NCBI GenBank assembly: GCA_947589365.1
Contig: CANQAJ010000004.1
Location: 1 to 51,264, forward strand
Length of the DNA: 51,264 nt
Direction of reading: 5' to 3'
DNA from: an uncultured Clostridia bacterium
Lineage (GTDB): Bacteria > Bacillota > Clostridia > Oscillospirales > Acutalibacteraceae
The notes beneath the pieces are model-generated. The model ran no database searches and was not told the DNA's origin. It saw only the letters and a list, made by a program, of their open reading frames with translations. Positions 15,696 to 23,579 of this stretch are shown piece by piece; position 1 is the first letter of the stretch, and every line of letters begins with the position of its first letter. The position numbers were made by a program, and so were the translations under genes.

Positions 15696-15970
15696 AACAT
15701 AAGAAATTGGATAATTTTCTGTTTTTTATAGCCGGCTTTGTTGCAGGCGGGTTTCTCCTTATGATAATCTTAAGCGTATTGCAGAGCAGCCGTCTTTCAA
15801 AATACGAACAGATAATTGACAAGCTGCAAAAACAAAACAAAAGCTTCAGACAAAAGATTCCGGAGAAATCCTGCAAAAATTCGCCCGAAAGCGAGCGTTG
15901 TATCTTTTGCGGAAAGCCTATTTCCACAGACGAAATCATCTGCGGCTCATGCCTGAAAAATAATCTGTAA
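15692..15970 (+). CDS. Small membrane protein with C-terminal zinc ribbon
   Basis: 92 residues with a GTG start overlapping the LysM stop codon (GTGA), so translation is coupled. One transmembrane helix (about 9-30), a short coiled coil (about 35-55) and a four-Cys ribbon, CIFCGKP...CGSCLKN (about 70-88). The ribbon should be cytoplasmic. Last gene of the operon; role unknown, possibly assembly or regulation. Confidence 0.75.
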   Translation: MKHKKLDNFLFFIAGFVAGGFLLMIILSVLQSSRLSKYEQIIDKLQKQNKSFRQKIPEKSCKNSPESERCIFCGKPISTDEIICGSCLKNNL

Positions 15971-16009
15971 AAATTATACCTAAAATAAGGACATTTTTTA
16001 ATCCCTGTG

Positions 16010-16052
16010 CCGCCCACACTTTCAACCGAAGGTGTGGGCGGTATCATTTTAT
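16010..16052 (+). terminator. Terminator of the surface-protein operon
   Basis: CCGCCCACACT pairs with GGTGTGGGCGG (one G-T wobble) and is followed by TATCATTTTAT. Confidence 0.75.
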
Positions 16053-16095
16053 CCGCTGTGCTAACAAAACAGAAAAAATATTATTCCCCTTTTAC

Positions 16096-16566
16096 TTAAT
16101 CGTATATTTCACCTTCCATAAATAATTCTAAAAATTCTCCGAAACTGTCGGCAAGTGTTTCCGGTTCCTCAAACTCAGGCTCAAAACCCGATACAACCTT
16201 TCCGCTGTCCAACTCTATTGCACAATATTCATAGCCGTCCCTGACGGACATGACAATCGGCAAATGATTATCCCAAAACGCTATTATATCACCCTTCCAA
16301 TCCTCGTCATCCTCCGCAGCACCGATACTTATCAATTCATATTCATTATACCTGAATTCGTCCTCACCCTTGGGATAATAATTATCCGCCGTAAGAAACC
16401 ACACCGTACCGTCCTCATTGGTAATTTTTCCCATTCCGTCAATAAATTGCAGCCATTCCATCGGAATATCCTTATATCTTTCCAAAATCTCAGGCGGCAG
16501 CTTTTTATCTGAGCGGCTGATTTTCCAACCGTTATCCTCCGCCCATTTACAAAATTCAACATTCAT
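16096..16566 (-). CDS. SMI1/KNR4 (SUKH) domain protein
   Basis: 156 residues. The pattern LPPEILERYKDIPMEWL, followed by W-F, NYYP, an acidic middle and a C-terminal FGEFLELFMEG helix, fits the SUKH superfamily. Many members are immunity proteins against polymorphic nuclease toxins; others are stand-alone regulators. No toxin gene is adjacent, so it may be an orphan immunity gene. Confidence 0.72.
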   Translation of the reverse strand: MNVEFCKWAEDNGWKISRSDKKLPPEILERYKDIPMEWLQFIDGMGKITNEDGTVWFLTADNYYPKGEDEFRYNEYELISIGAAEDDEDWKGDIIAFWDNHLPIVMSVRDGYEYCAIELDSGKVVSGFEPEFEEPETLADSFGEFLELFMEGEIYD

Positions 16567-16689
16567 ATTTTTTCACTCCCTGATAAAAGTATAATGTAAA
16601 ATCCACTTCAAATACATTACCTGTATATATTTTAGCAATATCTCAACGCAATTTCAAGACCTTTTTTAATTTGCAATACTCCACACAGA

Positions 16690-16720
16690 AAGCCCCCCGC
16701 ACAAAGACGAGGGGCAATCG
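16690..16720 (-). terminator. Hairpin 3' of the low-complexity membrane protein gene
   Basis: GCCCCTCG and CGGGGGGC pair with a short loop, just after the stop codon of the minus-strand gene. The T-run is short. Confidence 0.55.
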
Positions 16721-16725
16721 TTTTA

Positions 16726-17949
16726 TTAGAATGTTTTTATAAACGGGAATTGGTTATTATTGTCATCATCTTTATTTTCCTCATCCTGATTATTGCCTAT
16801 CCCGGATGTATTGTTGCCGTAACCGCCTGTGCCGCCGTAAGTACTATTGCTGTTACCGTAGCTGCCCGTGCCGCCGTAAGTACTATTGCTATCACCGTAA
16901 CCGCCTGTGCCGCCGTAAGTATTATTGCTGTTACCGTAACTGCCCGTGCCGCCGTAGGTACTATTGCTGTTACCGTAACCACCTGTGCCGCCATAGGTAC
17001 TATTGCTGTTACCGTAGCTACCCGTGCCGCCATAAGTACTATTGCTGTTACCGTAACCACCTGTGCCGCCGTAAGTACTATTGCTGTTACCGTAGCTGCC
17101 CGTGCCGCCATACGGTTGATTCGGATCATTATAACCGCCCGTTCCTCCATACGGTTGATTCGGATCATTATAACCGCCTGTTCCTCCATACGGTTGGTTG
17201 GGATCATTATAACCACCCATTCCTCCATACGGCTGATTCGGATCATTATAACCGCCCGTTCCGCCGTACGGTTGATTCGGATCATTATAACCGCCTGTTC
17301 CGCCATACGGCTGATTCGGATCATTATAACCGTTATTCATACCGGTATAAGGTCTGTTTATGTCGTTATAATAGCTGTTTGAAACGCCCGAAGAACTGTT
17401 ATTCTTTCTTCCGAAAGGTATAAACAGTATGATTCCTATAAGCAAACACCCTCCGCTTATACCAAGCAATATGTATGGGAGACTTTTATTATAATTACCG
17501 ATTTTATACGGCATAAGATACTGACGTGCGGTCATATCATCAAAAAAGCCCGTATCCTTGAGCATATCAATGGCAACATCTTTTTCATCATCGGCAAGCG
17601 GCGATACCTGACCCGTCAAGGAAATACTTCCGGTTTTTCCTTGCTCTAACTGGAGAAGTAAATTCTTCTGTTCTTTATCCTCTGTCTTGAACGTAAGAAT
17701 TTTATCGGAATTCGTCCATACGAAATAATACCTCTCATTATCCCTGTAACCAAACTGACCGATGTAGTTTTCCTCTGTGATATCAAATTCAACCAATGTT
17801 CCCGATTTAATCTCGGACTCGGGCATACTGTAGTAATTCTTTATTTCTCCGCTTACCTTTGAAAGCTCGGTGAATCCTCCGATACCCAATCCGAGAGCCG
17901 CAAGCAGCAGAATAACTGCAATTACTATTTTGTTCCTGAAAAAAGACAT
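16726..17949 (-). CDS. Membrane protein with Tyr/Gly/Asn low-complexity repeat tail
   Basis: 407 residues. An N-terminal membrane helix (about 8-27), an extracytoplasmic domain (about 30-155) and a second helix (about 158-178) lead to a cytoplasmic tail with two blocks of 13-residue repeats: about six NDPNQPYGGTGGY units, then about eight GNSNSTYGGTGSY units. The gene ends in an acidic/Asn stretch. The tail looks disordered and prion-like and may self-associate or bind a partner. The ectodomain is of unknown family. TTGTTT-17-TATACT lies upstream (17999-18027). Confidence 0.8.
   Translation of the reverse strand: MSFFRNKIVIAVILLLAALGLGIGGFTELSKVSGEIKNYYSMPESEIKSGTLVEFDITEENYIGQFGYRDNERYYFVWTNSDKILTFKTEDKEQKNLLLQLEQGKTGSISLTGQVSPLADDEKDVAIDMLKDTGFFDDMTARQYLMPYKIGNYNKSLPYILLGISGGCLLIGIILFIPFGRKNNSSSGVSNSYYNDINRPYTGMNNGYNDPNQPYGGTGGYNDPNQPYGGTGGYNDPNQPYGGMGGYNDPNQPYGGTGGYNDPNQPYGGTGGYNDPNQPYGGTGSYGNSNSTYGGTGGYGNSNSTYGGTGSYGNSNSTYGGTGGYGNSNSTYGGTGSYGNSNNTYGGTGGYGDSNSTYGGTGSYGNSNSTYGGTGGYGNNTSGIGNNQDEENKDDDNNNQFPFIKTF
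16820..17340 (-). repeat. Two arrays of 39-bp coding tandem repeats
   Basis: The DNA repeats with a 39-bp period and changes family once, near 17110, in step with the two protein repeat types. High identity between neighbouring units suggests recent expansion and likely length variation. Confidence 0.85.
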
Positions 17950-17998
17950 ATCTCTTATTCCTCCAATTCAAATATTAATTAAAACACCTGATGAGATA

Positions 17999-18027
17999 AG
18001 TATATCATTATAATTTTCAAAAAACAA
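17999..18027 (-). promoter_or_regulatory. Promoter of the low-complexity membrane protein gene
   Basis: TTGTTT, 17 nt, TATACT on the minus strand, about 50 nt upstream of the start codon. Confidence 0.55.
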
Positions 18028-18125
18028 CAGTTTTTGCAAAAAAATATTTTAATATGAAAATTATAAGCTTTGCTTTAGCCGATGCGTGGAGCCGGTATTT
18101 GCTACGATAATATTTTTTGTAATAA

Positions 18126-18168
18126 GAAAAAAGATCAGACCGCAAATGATATCATCCGTGGTCTGATC
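18126..18168 (-). terminator. Terminator of the ABC exporter operon
   Basis: GATCAGACC and GGTCTGATC pair perfectly around an 18-nt loop, followed on the minus strand by TTTTTTCTT. Confidence 0.85.
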
Positions 18169-18182
18169 CGTTAAATACTATA

Positions 18183-20066
18183 TCACGATAACTCAAAAGC
18201 ACCTGTGTAAAGCTGATAATATTTTCCCTTTTGATTTATCAGCTCATCATGCGTGCCTCTTTCAATAATTCTTCCAAGCTCAAGCACCATGATCATATCG
18301 GAATTTCTTACCGTACTGAGTCTGTGTGCAATAACAAATACCGTCCTGCCATACATAAGACCGTCCATACCCTTCTGTACTATCGCTTCGGTTCTGGTAT
18401 CAATACTCGATGTTGCCTCGTCAAGTATCATAACAGGCGGGTCTGCGATAATAGCCCTCGCTATGGAAATAAGCTGGCACTGACCCTGAGAAAGCTGTCC
18501 GCCGTCACCGGTAATTACAGTATCATATCCGTCAGGAAGCATGGATATAAAATCATGTGCATTGGCAAGCTTTGCCGCAGCGATAACCTCTTCATCGGAT
18601 GCATCAAGCTTTCCGTACCGGATGTTCTCCCTTACCGTGCCTGTAAACAGGTGTACATCCTGCAAAACTATACCCAGTGATTTGCGGAGGTCTGTTTTTC
18701 TGATTTTGTTTATATTTATTCCGTCATAACGTATCTTACCGTCCGCTATATCATAAAAACGGTTTATAAGATTGGTTATCGTTGTCTTTCCCGCACCCGT
18801 AGCTCCGACAAATGCAACCTTCTGTCCCTTATCGGCAGTAAGCGAAATATCATGCAGAACTATCTTGTTTTCATCATAGCCGAAGTCAACATCCTTCATA
18901 ACAATTTCACCGCAGAGCTTTGTATAGGTAACGGTGCCGTCCCCATGGGGATGCTTCCATGCCCACATCTGAGTACGCTCGTCCGATTCAACAATATTAT
19001 CGTCCTTATCATATTTTGCATTGACAAGAGTTACATAACCCTCGTCTTGCTCACTTTCCTCGTCCATAAGCTCAAATATTCTTTCAGCTCCGGCAAGTGC
19101 CATAATGACCGCATTAAGCTGCTGAGATATCTCACTGAACGGTCTTGTAAAGTTTTTGGATAACGGCAGGAATGCCGCAATAATTCCAAGAGTTATCGGA
19201 GCCACACCGAAAATAGCCAATGCTCCTCCGACCATTGCAATAAGCACATATTGAAGATTACCGAGGTTATTCAGAATCGGCATAAGAATATTTGCATAGG
19301 TATTAGCCGCTGTTGCACTCTTGCATAGTGCTTCATTCTTCCTGTCAAATTCTTCCTTTGTGGCTTCCTCATGACAGAATACCTTTATGACCTTCTGACC
19401 GTTTATCATTTCCTCAATAAAACCGTTCACATCTCCGAGTTCCCTCTGCTGTGCAACAAAATTTCTTGCACTTCCTGTCGCTATAATTTTTGTTACAAAA
19501 AGCATAACAGCAACAAAGAGAAGAACAAAGAGCGTCAGATATAAATTAAGCGTAAGCATTGCAACAAACACGGTAATTATCGTTATAGCAGAGGCAAACA
19601 TTTGCGGCAGGCTTGCTGACATCATCTGTCGAAGTGTATCTATATCATTCGTATAACGGCTCATAATATCGCCGTGTGCGTGTGTATCAAAATATTTTAT
19701 AGGCAAAGTCTGCATATGTGCAAAAAGTTGGTCACGTATCTTCTTTTGTATCCCCTGAGAGATAACCACCATAATTCTGTTATATGCAAGACCTGCAAGT
19801 GCCCCGATAAGCAAAGCGGCAGCCATAATGATAATGGCTCTTAAAAGATTACTGAAATCGGGATTAGCCGTGCCCATAAGCGGTACTATATAATTATCAA
19901 TAAGCGTCTGCATAAACATGGAGCTTAATGCACTTGCCGCAGCACTCATTACGATACATACAAGAACCATAATAAATCTGAGTCTGTATCCCTTAAGGTA
20001 ACTGAGAAGTCTTTTTATTACCTTTGAGGGATTTTTGAGTCTTTGTCCCTTTCCTGCCTTAGCCAT
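18183..20066 (-). CDS. Heterodimeric ABC exporter, subunit B (intact ATPase site motifs)
   Basis: 627 residues from ATG 20066, which follows AGAAGGGAAG; a longer frame to 20192 lacks support. It has six membrane helices (about 25-345), then an ABC domain with Walker A GATGAGKTT, signature LSQGQ and Walker B VMILDEATSSID. An inserted loop of about 60 residues before the first ABC strand is notable. It overlaps the upstream partner gene by 8 nt (ATGGCTAA). Likely a drug, lipid or peptide exporter. Confidence 0.9.
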   Translation of the reverse strand: MAKAGKGQRLKNPSKVIKRLLSYLKGYRLRFIMVLVCIVMSAAASALSSMFMQTLIDNYIVPLMGTANPDFSNLLRAIIIMAAALLIGALAGLAYNRIMVVISQGIQKKIRDQLFAHMQTLPIKYFDTHAHGDIMSRYTNDIDTLRQMMSASLPQMFASAITIITVFVAMLTLNLYLTLFVLLFVAVMLFVTKIIATGSARNFVAQQRELGDVNGFIEEMINGQKVIKVFCHEEATKEEFDRKNEALCKSATAANTYANILMPILNNLGNLQYVLIAMVGGALAIFGVAPITLGIIAAFLPLSKNFTRPFSEISQQLNAVIMALAGAERIFELMDEESEQDEGYVTLVNAKYDKDDNIVESDERTQMWAWKHPHGDGTVTYTKLCGEIVMKDVDFGYDENKIVLHDISLTADKGQKVAFVGATGAGKTTITNLINRFYDIADGKIRYDGININKIRKTDLRKSLGIVLQDVHLFTGTVRENIRYGKLDASDEEVIAAAKLANAHDFISMLPDGYDTVITGDGGQLSQGQCQLISIARAIIADPPVMILDEATSSIDTRTEAIVQKGMDGLMYGRTVFVIAHRLSTVRNSDMIMVLELGRIIERGTHDELINQKGKYYQLYTGAFELS

Positions 20067-21804
20067 TATCTTCACTTCCCTTCTGCTGAGAATTATATAC
20101 TTCAGCATATATCTTGTTGTTTTTAAGCAGCTCCTCATGTGTTCCGACAGCATCAATTCTGCCCTTGTCCATGACAATAATCTTATCCGCATCCTGCACC
20201 GAGGAAACTCTCTGTGCTATTATAATCTTAGTTGTATCGGGAATCTCCTCAAGAAATGCCCTTCGGATAAGCTTATCGGTTTTTGTATCAACAGCACTTG
20301 TCGAATCATCAAGAATAAGTATTTTCGGCTTTTTAAGAAGTGCCCTCGCAATACAAAGTCTTTGTCTTTGTCCGCCCGAAACATTTGTACCGCCCTGCTC
20401 GATATATGTGTCGTATTTATCAGGCATACGCTCTATAAAATCCTCTGCCTGAGCAAGCTTACAGACACGCACTATATCCTCATCCGTTGCATTGGGATCG
20501 CCCCACCGGAGATTTTCCTTAATCGTTCCCGAAAACAGTACATTTTTCTGGAGTACCATTGCAACATTATCACGTATTACCTCTATATCATATTTACGGA
20601 CATCCTCTCCCCCGACAATAATACTTCCCTCGGTGACATCATACAATCTCGGTATAAGCTGCACAAGGCTGGACTTTGACGAACCCGTGCCTCCTATGAT
20701 ACCGACAGTTTCGCCTGACTTTATTGTAAGATTAAGGTTTTTAAGACAGAGCTTATCCTTATTTTTGGAATAGCTGAAGCTTACGTTATCAAATACTATA
20801 CTTCCGTCCTTGACCTTATCAAGCGGCTTATCTGTATTTTTAAGGTCTATTTCCTCCGAAAGCACCTCTGCAATACGGTCGCCTGACGCCTTTGACATTA
20901 TTATCATAACCATTGTCATTGATATGAACATAAGGCTCATAAGAATCTGCATAACATAGGTCATCATACTGATAAGCTCACCTGTCGTCATGCTTCCGCC
21001 AACGATAAACTGAGCGGCGAACCATGATATAATCAGAATACAGGAATAAACACTTATCTGCATAACAGGCATATTGAATGCAATGATTTTTTCAGCCTTT
21101 GAAAAATCCTTGTATATTATGTCGGAAATTTTTCCGAATTTCTCCACCTCATGGTCTTCTCTGACAAATGACTTCACAACCCTTATTCCGTGGAGATTTT
21201 CCTGTACCACATTATTGAGCTTATCGTATGTTTTAAATACCCTTGTAAATATCGGATGTGCAAGCCGCATAACAATAGCAAGTGCTATTGCTATAAACGG
21301 TATAAACGCAACAAACGTCCATGACAGGCTCATATTTACATTAAACGACATTATCATTGCAAATATCATCATAAACGGTGCTCTGACAGCCACACGAATT
21401 ATCATCTGAAAAGCATTCTGTACGTTTGTAACGTCCGTTGTAAGCCTTGTAACAAGGCTTGACGAGGAGAATTTATCAATATTTGAAAATGAATAATCCT
21501 GAATTTTATAGAACATATCATGTCTTAAATTCTTTGCAAATCCCGCCGAAGCCTGTGCCGCAAACTTTCCTGACAATGCACCGAATATCAGAGCCGCAAA
21601 GGCAACTGCAACAAGCATAAGTCCTGTTTTTACTATATAGTCCATATCGCCCTTTCCGCCGTTGCCGCTTACACCGTAGTCAATAAGGTTTGCCATAAGA
21701 AACGGCAGCAATACTTCCATTACTACCTCAAGCACAACAAAAATCGGTGTAAGAATCGATGCCGTCTTATACTCACGTATACTTTTCGCAAGCATTCTTA
21801 TCAT
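20059..21804 (-). CDS. Heterodimeric ABC exporter, subunit A (degenerate ATPase site)
   Basis: 581 residues: six membrane helices (about 15-305) and an ABC domain with Walker A GGTGSSKSSL, signature VSGGQRQRL and Walker B ILILDDSTSAVD. The catalytic Glu after Walker B is Asp, as in the degenerate site of heterodimeric exporters such as TM287/288, so this is the non-catalytic partner. Second gene of a MarR-ABC-ABC operon, 15 nt after the regulator. Confidence 0.9.
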   Translation of the reverse strand: MIRMLAKSIREYKTASILTPIFVVLEVVMEVLLPFLMANLIDYGVSGNGGKGDMDYIVKTGLMLVAVAFAALIFGALSGKFAAQASAGFAKNLRHDMFYKIQDYSFSNIDKFSSSSLVTRLTTDVTNVQNAFQMIIRVAVRAPFMMIFAMIMSFNVNMSLSWTFVAFIPFIAIALAIVMRLAHPIFTRVFKTYDKLNNVVQENLHGIRVVKSFVREDHEVEKFGKISDIIYKDFSKAEKIIAFNMPVMQISVYSCILIISWFAAQFIVGGSMTTGELISMMTYVMQILMSLMFISMTMVMIIMSKASGDRIAEVLSEEIDLKNTDKPLDKVKDGSIVFDNVSFSYSKNKDKLCLKNLNLTIKSGETVGIIGGTGSSKSSLVQLIPRLYDVTEGSIIVGGEDVRKYDIEVIRDNVAMVLQKNVLFSGTIKENLRWGDPNATDEDIVRVCKLAQAEDFIERMPDKYDTYIEQGGTNVSGGQRQRLCIARALLKKPKILILDDSTSAVDTKTDKLIRRAFLEEIPDTTKIIIAQRVSSVQDADKIIVMDKGRIDAVGTHEELLKNNKIYAEVYNSQQKGSEDNG

Positions 21805-21819
21805 ATTTTTACCTCCATA

Positions 21820-22254
21820 TCATTCCGCATTTTTTCGTATTTTTTCAAGAACCTCAAAAAAAATCTCAAGTTTTTCTTCCGAAATACCTCTTTTCAGCTT
21901 TTGCTCGGTCATATTAAGTTTTTCAAGCATACGGCAGTGCATTTCCCTCGCTTTCGGAGTAAGCACAAGCTTTTTCAGCCTCGCATCAAAATTTACACTC
22001 TCTCTTGTTACAAGACCTTTTTTCTCCATAAGCTTAAGCATACTTGAAACCGTGGATCTTCTTACGGAAAACTTTTCTTCAATATCCTTCTGAAAAATAT
22101 CCTTATCATCATTTTCCGCAAGAAATCCGATTATCCAGCCGCTTTTTCCTGTAATTTCATCAATTTCCCTTGAAAGCTCCGTATCCCGGCATTTACGTTT
22201 TAGTATGTTATTTGTCTTACTTATTTCTACGCCGACAAATCTCGGCATATCCAT
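21820..22254 (-). CDS. MarR-family transcriptional regulator
   Basis: 144 residues from ATG 22254 (preceded by GGGGGTGA). The winged helix is visible around FSVRRSTVSSMLKLMEKKGL, with the wing RESVNFDARLKKLVLT and helical dimerisation ends. It begins the operon with the two ABC genes and very likely represses it, since inverted half-sites sit at the promoter (22299-22318). The inducer is unknown. Confidence 0.9.
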   Translation of the reverse strand: MDMPRFVGVEISKTNNILKRKCRDTELSREIDEITGKSGWIIGFLAENDDKDIFQKDIEEKFSVRRSTVSSMLKLMEKKGLVTRESVNFDARLKKLVLTPKAREMHCRMLEKLNMTEQKLKRGISEEKLEIFFEVLEKIRKNAE

Positions 22255-22298
22255 AATTTCACCCCCTAATAAAAAATTCCAATCAGCCCGCCAAAAAG

Positions 22299-22318
22299 TT
22301 AGCAGGCTAATTGTTAGC
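22299..22318. promoter_or_regulatory. Probable MarR operator
   Basis: TTAGC-AG-GCTAA-TTG-TTAGC: three half-sites in alternating orientation, about 10 nt downstream of the -10 box of the operon promoter. Confidence 0.6.
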
Positions 22319-22326
22319 ATACATAC

Positions 22327-22355
22327 ATTTTATCATTATTTCCGTCATTTGTCAA
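22327..22355 (-). promoter_or_regulatory. Promoter of the MarR-ABC operon
   Basis: TTGACA (22350-22355), 17-nt spacer, TAAAAT (22327-22332) on the minus strand. The rest of the gap up to 22586 shows no gene. Confidence 0.8.
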
Positions 22356-22586
22356 CTGTAAAATACCGCAAATTTCCGTAAAGATAATAATTTTCTTTTG
22401 ACATCAAAAAATTCCGGCACTGTAATACGAGCGTAATCTATTACGAGCAGAGGGAAATAAGCAAGTTATATTAACCCATATTGTGTCATGGCGTAGGGAG
22501 TTTTGAGTCGGGAGGAAGTTCAGGCTTTCCCCTAAAAATTTTATATTCAAGCCTTACATTTCACATATAAAAGTTATCGTAATCAC

Positions 22587-22615
22587 TTGAATTTTATAAC
22601 AATTTATGTTATAAT
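22587..22615 (+). promoter_or_regulatory. Promoter of the DUF2185 gene
   Basis: TTGAAT, 17 nt, TATAAT, about 35 nt before the start codon at 22651. Confidence 0.75.
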
Positions 22616-22650
22616 GAAGCGGAAAATTAATATGAAACGGGGGAGTTAAA

Positions 22651-23214
22651 ATGACATCAGAATATCCGATTGCGTGTATTGCTTCAGCTTCAATCGCAGA
22701 AGGCAATGCAGGTATATTCCTTATGTACAGGGATGAGCCCGAGCAAGGGCAGCCTGACAGCGGCTGGAGGTTCTTTGACGGTACGGAAGAAAATTATAAC
22801 GTAAATTTTGATAATATGTGCATTGTTCGTCTCTCCGATATTGTTGAAGCAAATCCCGAAATTGAAAATCTTATAAACTCCGATACAGAAACAATATATT
22901 GCAGAAATGAGGACGGAAAGCTTATAAAAATTCCGGACTTCGGCACGGAAGGACTTGCGTCAAACATCATAACCGATTACGGTCGCAAGGTTAAATACAT
23001 CTGCCGCACCCAACCTATGAAAGCCTCACCCGACTGCGGCTGGAGATTTTTCTCGGGAACAGAAGGAACATTTGTAAATAACCCGAACAACTCCAAAATA
23101 GTGCGGGTAATTGATATTATCGCAGACAACCCTAAATTGCTTCCTCTTTTAAATTCGGAAATCGGAACGGCATACAAGGTGAATGACCGCAAAGAGTTTG
23201 AAAAGGTCAGGTAA
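22651..23214 (+). CDS. Tandem DUF2185 (Imm33-like) protein
   Basis: 187 residues containing two copies of one domain: SGWRFFDGTEENYNVNF... (about 38-90) and CGWRFFSGTEGTFVNNP... (about 130-182). SGWRF.SG.E followed by an I..I...NP..LPLL helix marks DUF2185, a family listed among immunity proteins. No toxin gene is adjacent. GGGGGAG precedes the ATG. Confidence 0.72.
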   Translation: MTSEYPIACIASASIAEGNAGIFLMYRDEPEQGQPDSGWRFFDGTEENYNVNFDNMCIVRLSDIVEANPEIENLINSDTETIYCRNEDGKLIKIPDFGTEGLASNIITDYGRKVKYICRTQPMKASPDCGWRFFSGTEGTFVNNPNNSKIVRVIDIIADNPKLLPLLNSEIGTAYKVNDRKEFEKVR

Positions 23215-23236
23215 AACAGAATAATCGGTTAATACA

Positions 23237-23269
23237 GGGACTGTTGTGCAAAACTTGCATAACAGTCCC
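23237..23269 (+). terminator. Hairpin after the DUF2185 gene
   Basis: GGGACTGTT/AACAGTCCC with further TGCAA/TTGCA pairing. The T-run is weak. Confidence 0.6.
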
Positions 23270-23354
23270 TAATTTACGATAATTATTTTTACAACAATCA
23301 TTTATTTACGAATAAAACCGTTGAATATACCGATAATATCATCGGGTGATATTT

Positions 23355-23579
23355 ATGAGCATGATATTCTGTGATGAAAATTGTATTTATCAACGTGAGG
23401 GAAACTGTATTCTTGAATGTGCCTCAGCTGTTACCAATTCCTCCGAGAGCGGCTGTATGCACAGAATACGTCCGTCCGATCTGCTTAACGCTGTCGAACA
23501 AGAGCGGCAACAGCATCCTGAATGGTACGGACACCGATCAGATCAATCTCAACGTCCTTCGGAAGTACAATATTTCTGA
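23355..23579 (+). CDS. Small Cys-rich protein
   Basis: 74 residues. The first 35 hold five Cys (FCDENCIYQREGNCILECASAV in part, then SGCMHR), a pattern I have seen in short clostridial proteins of unknown function that may bind metal. GGGTGAT precedes ATG 23355 (GTG 23346 is an alternative). Its 3' end overlaps the convergent radA by 95 nt, so the last 30 or so residues may be poorly constrained. Confidence 0.6.
   Translation: MSMIFCDENCIYQREGNCILECASAVTNSSESGCMHRIRPSDLLNAVEQERQQHPEWYGHRSDQSQRPSEVQYF

Noticed and set aside
16820..17340. CRISPR-like regular repeats
   Set aside because: The 39-bp units are contiguous, without unique spacers, and stay in frame as 13-residue coding repeats.
16750..17382. 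Long open frames antisense to, or out of frame with, the low-complexity gene
   Set aside because: They result from the repeated DNA being free of stops in several frames; no ribosome site and unnatural composition.
20067..20192. Longer N-terminus for the ABC exporter subunit B
   Set aside because: It would lie inside the coding sequence of subunit A; ATG 20066 has AGAAGGGAAG and the common 8-nt overlap.
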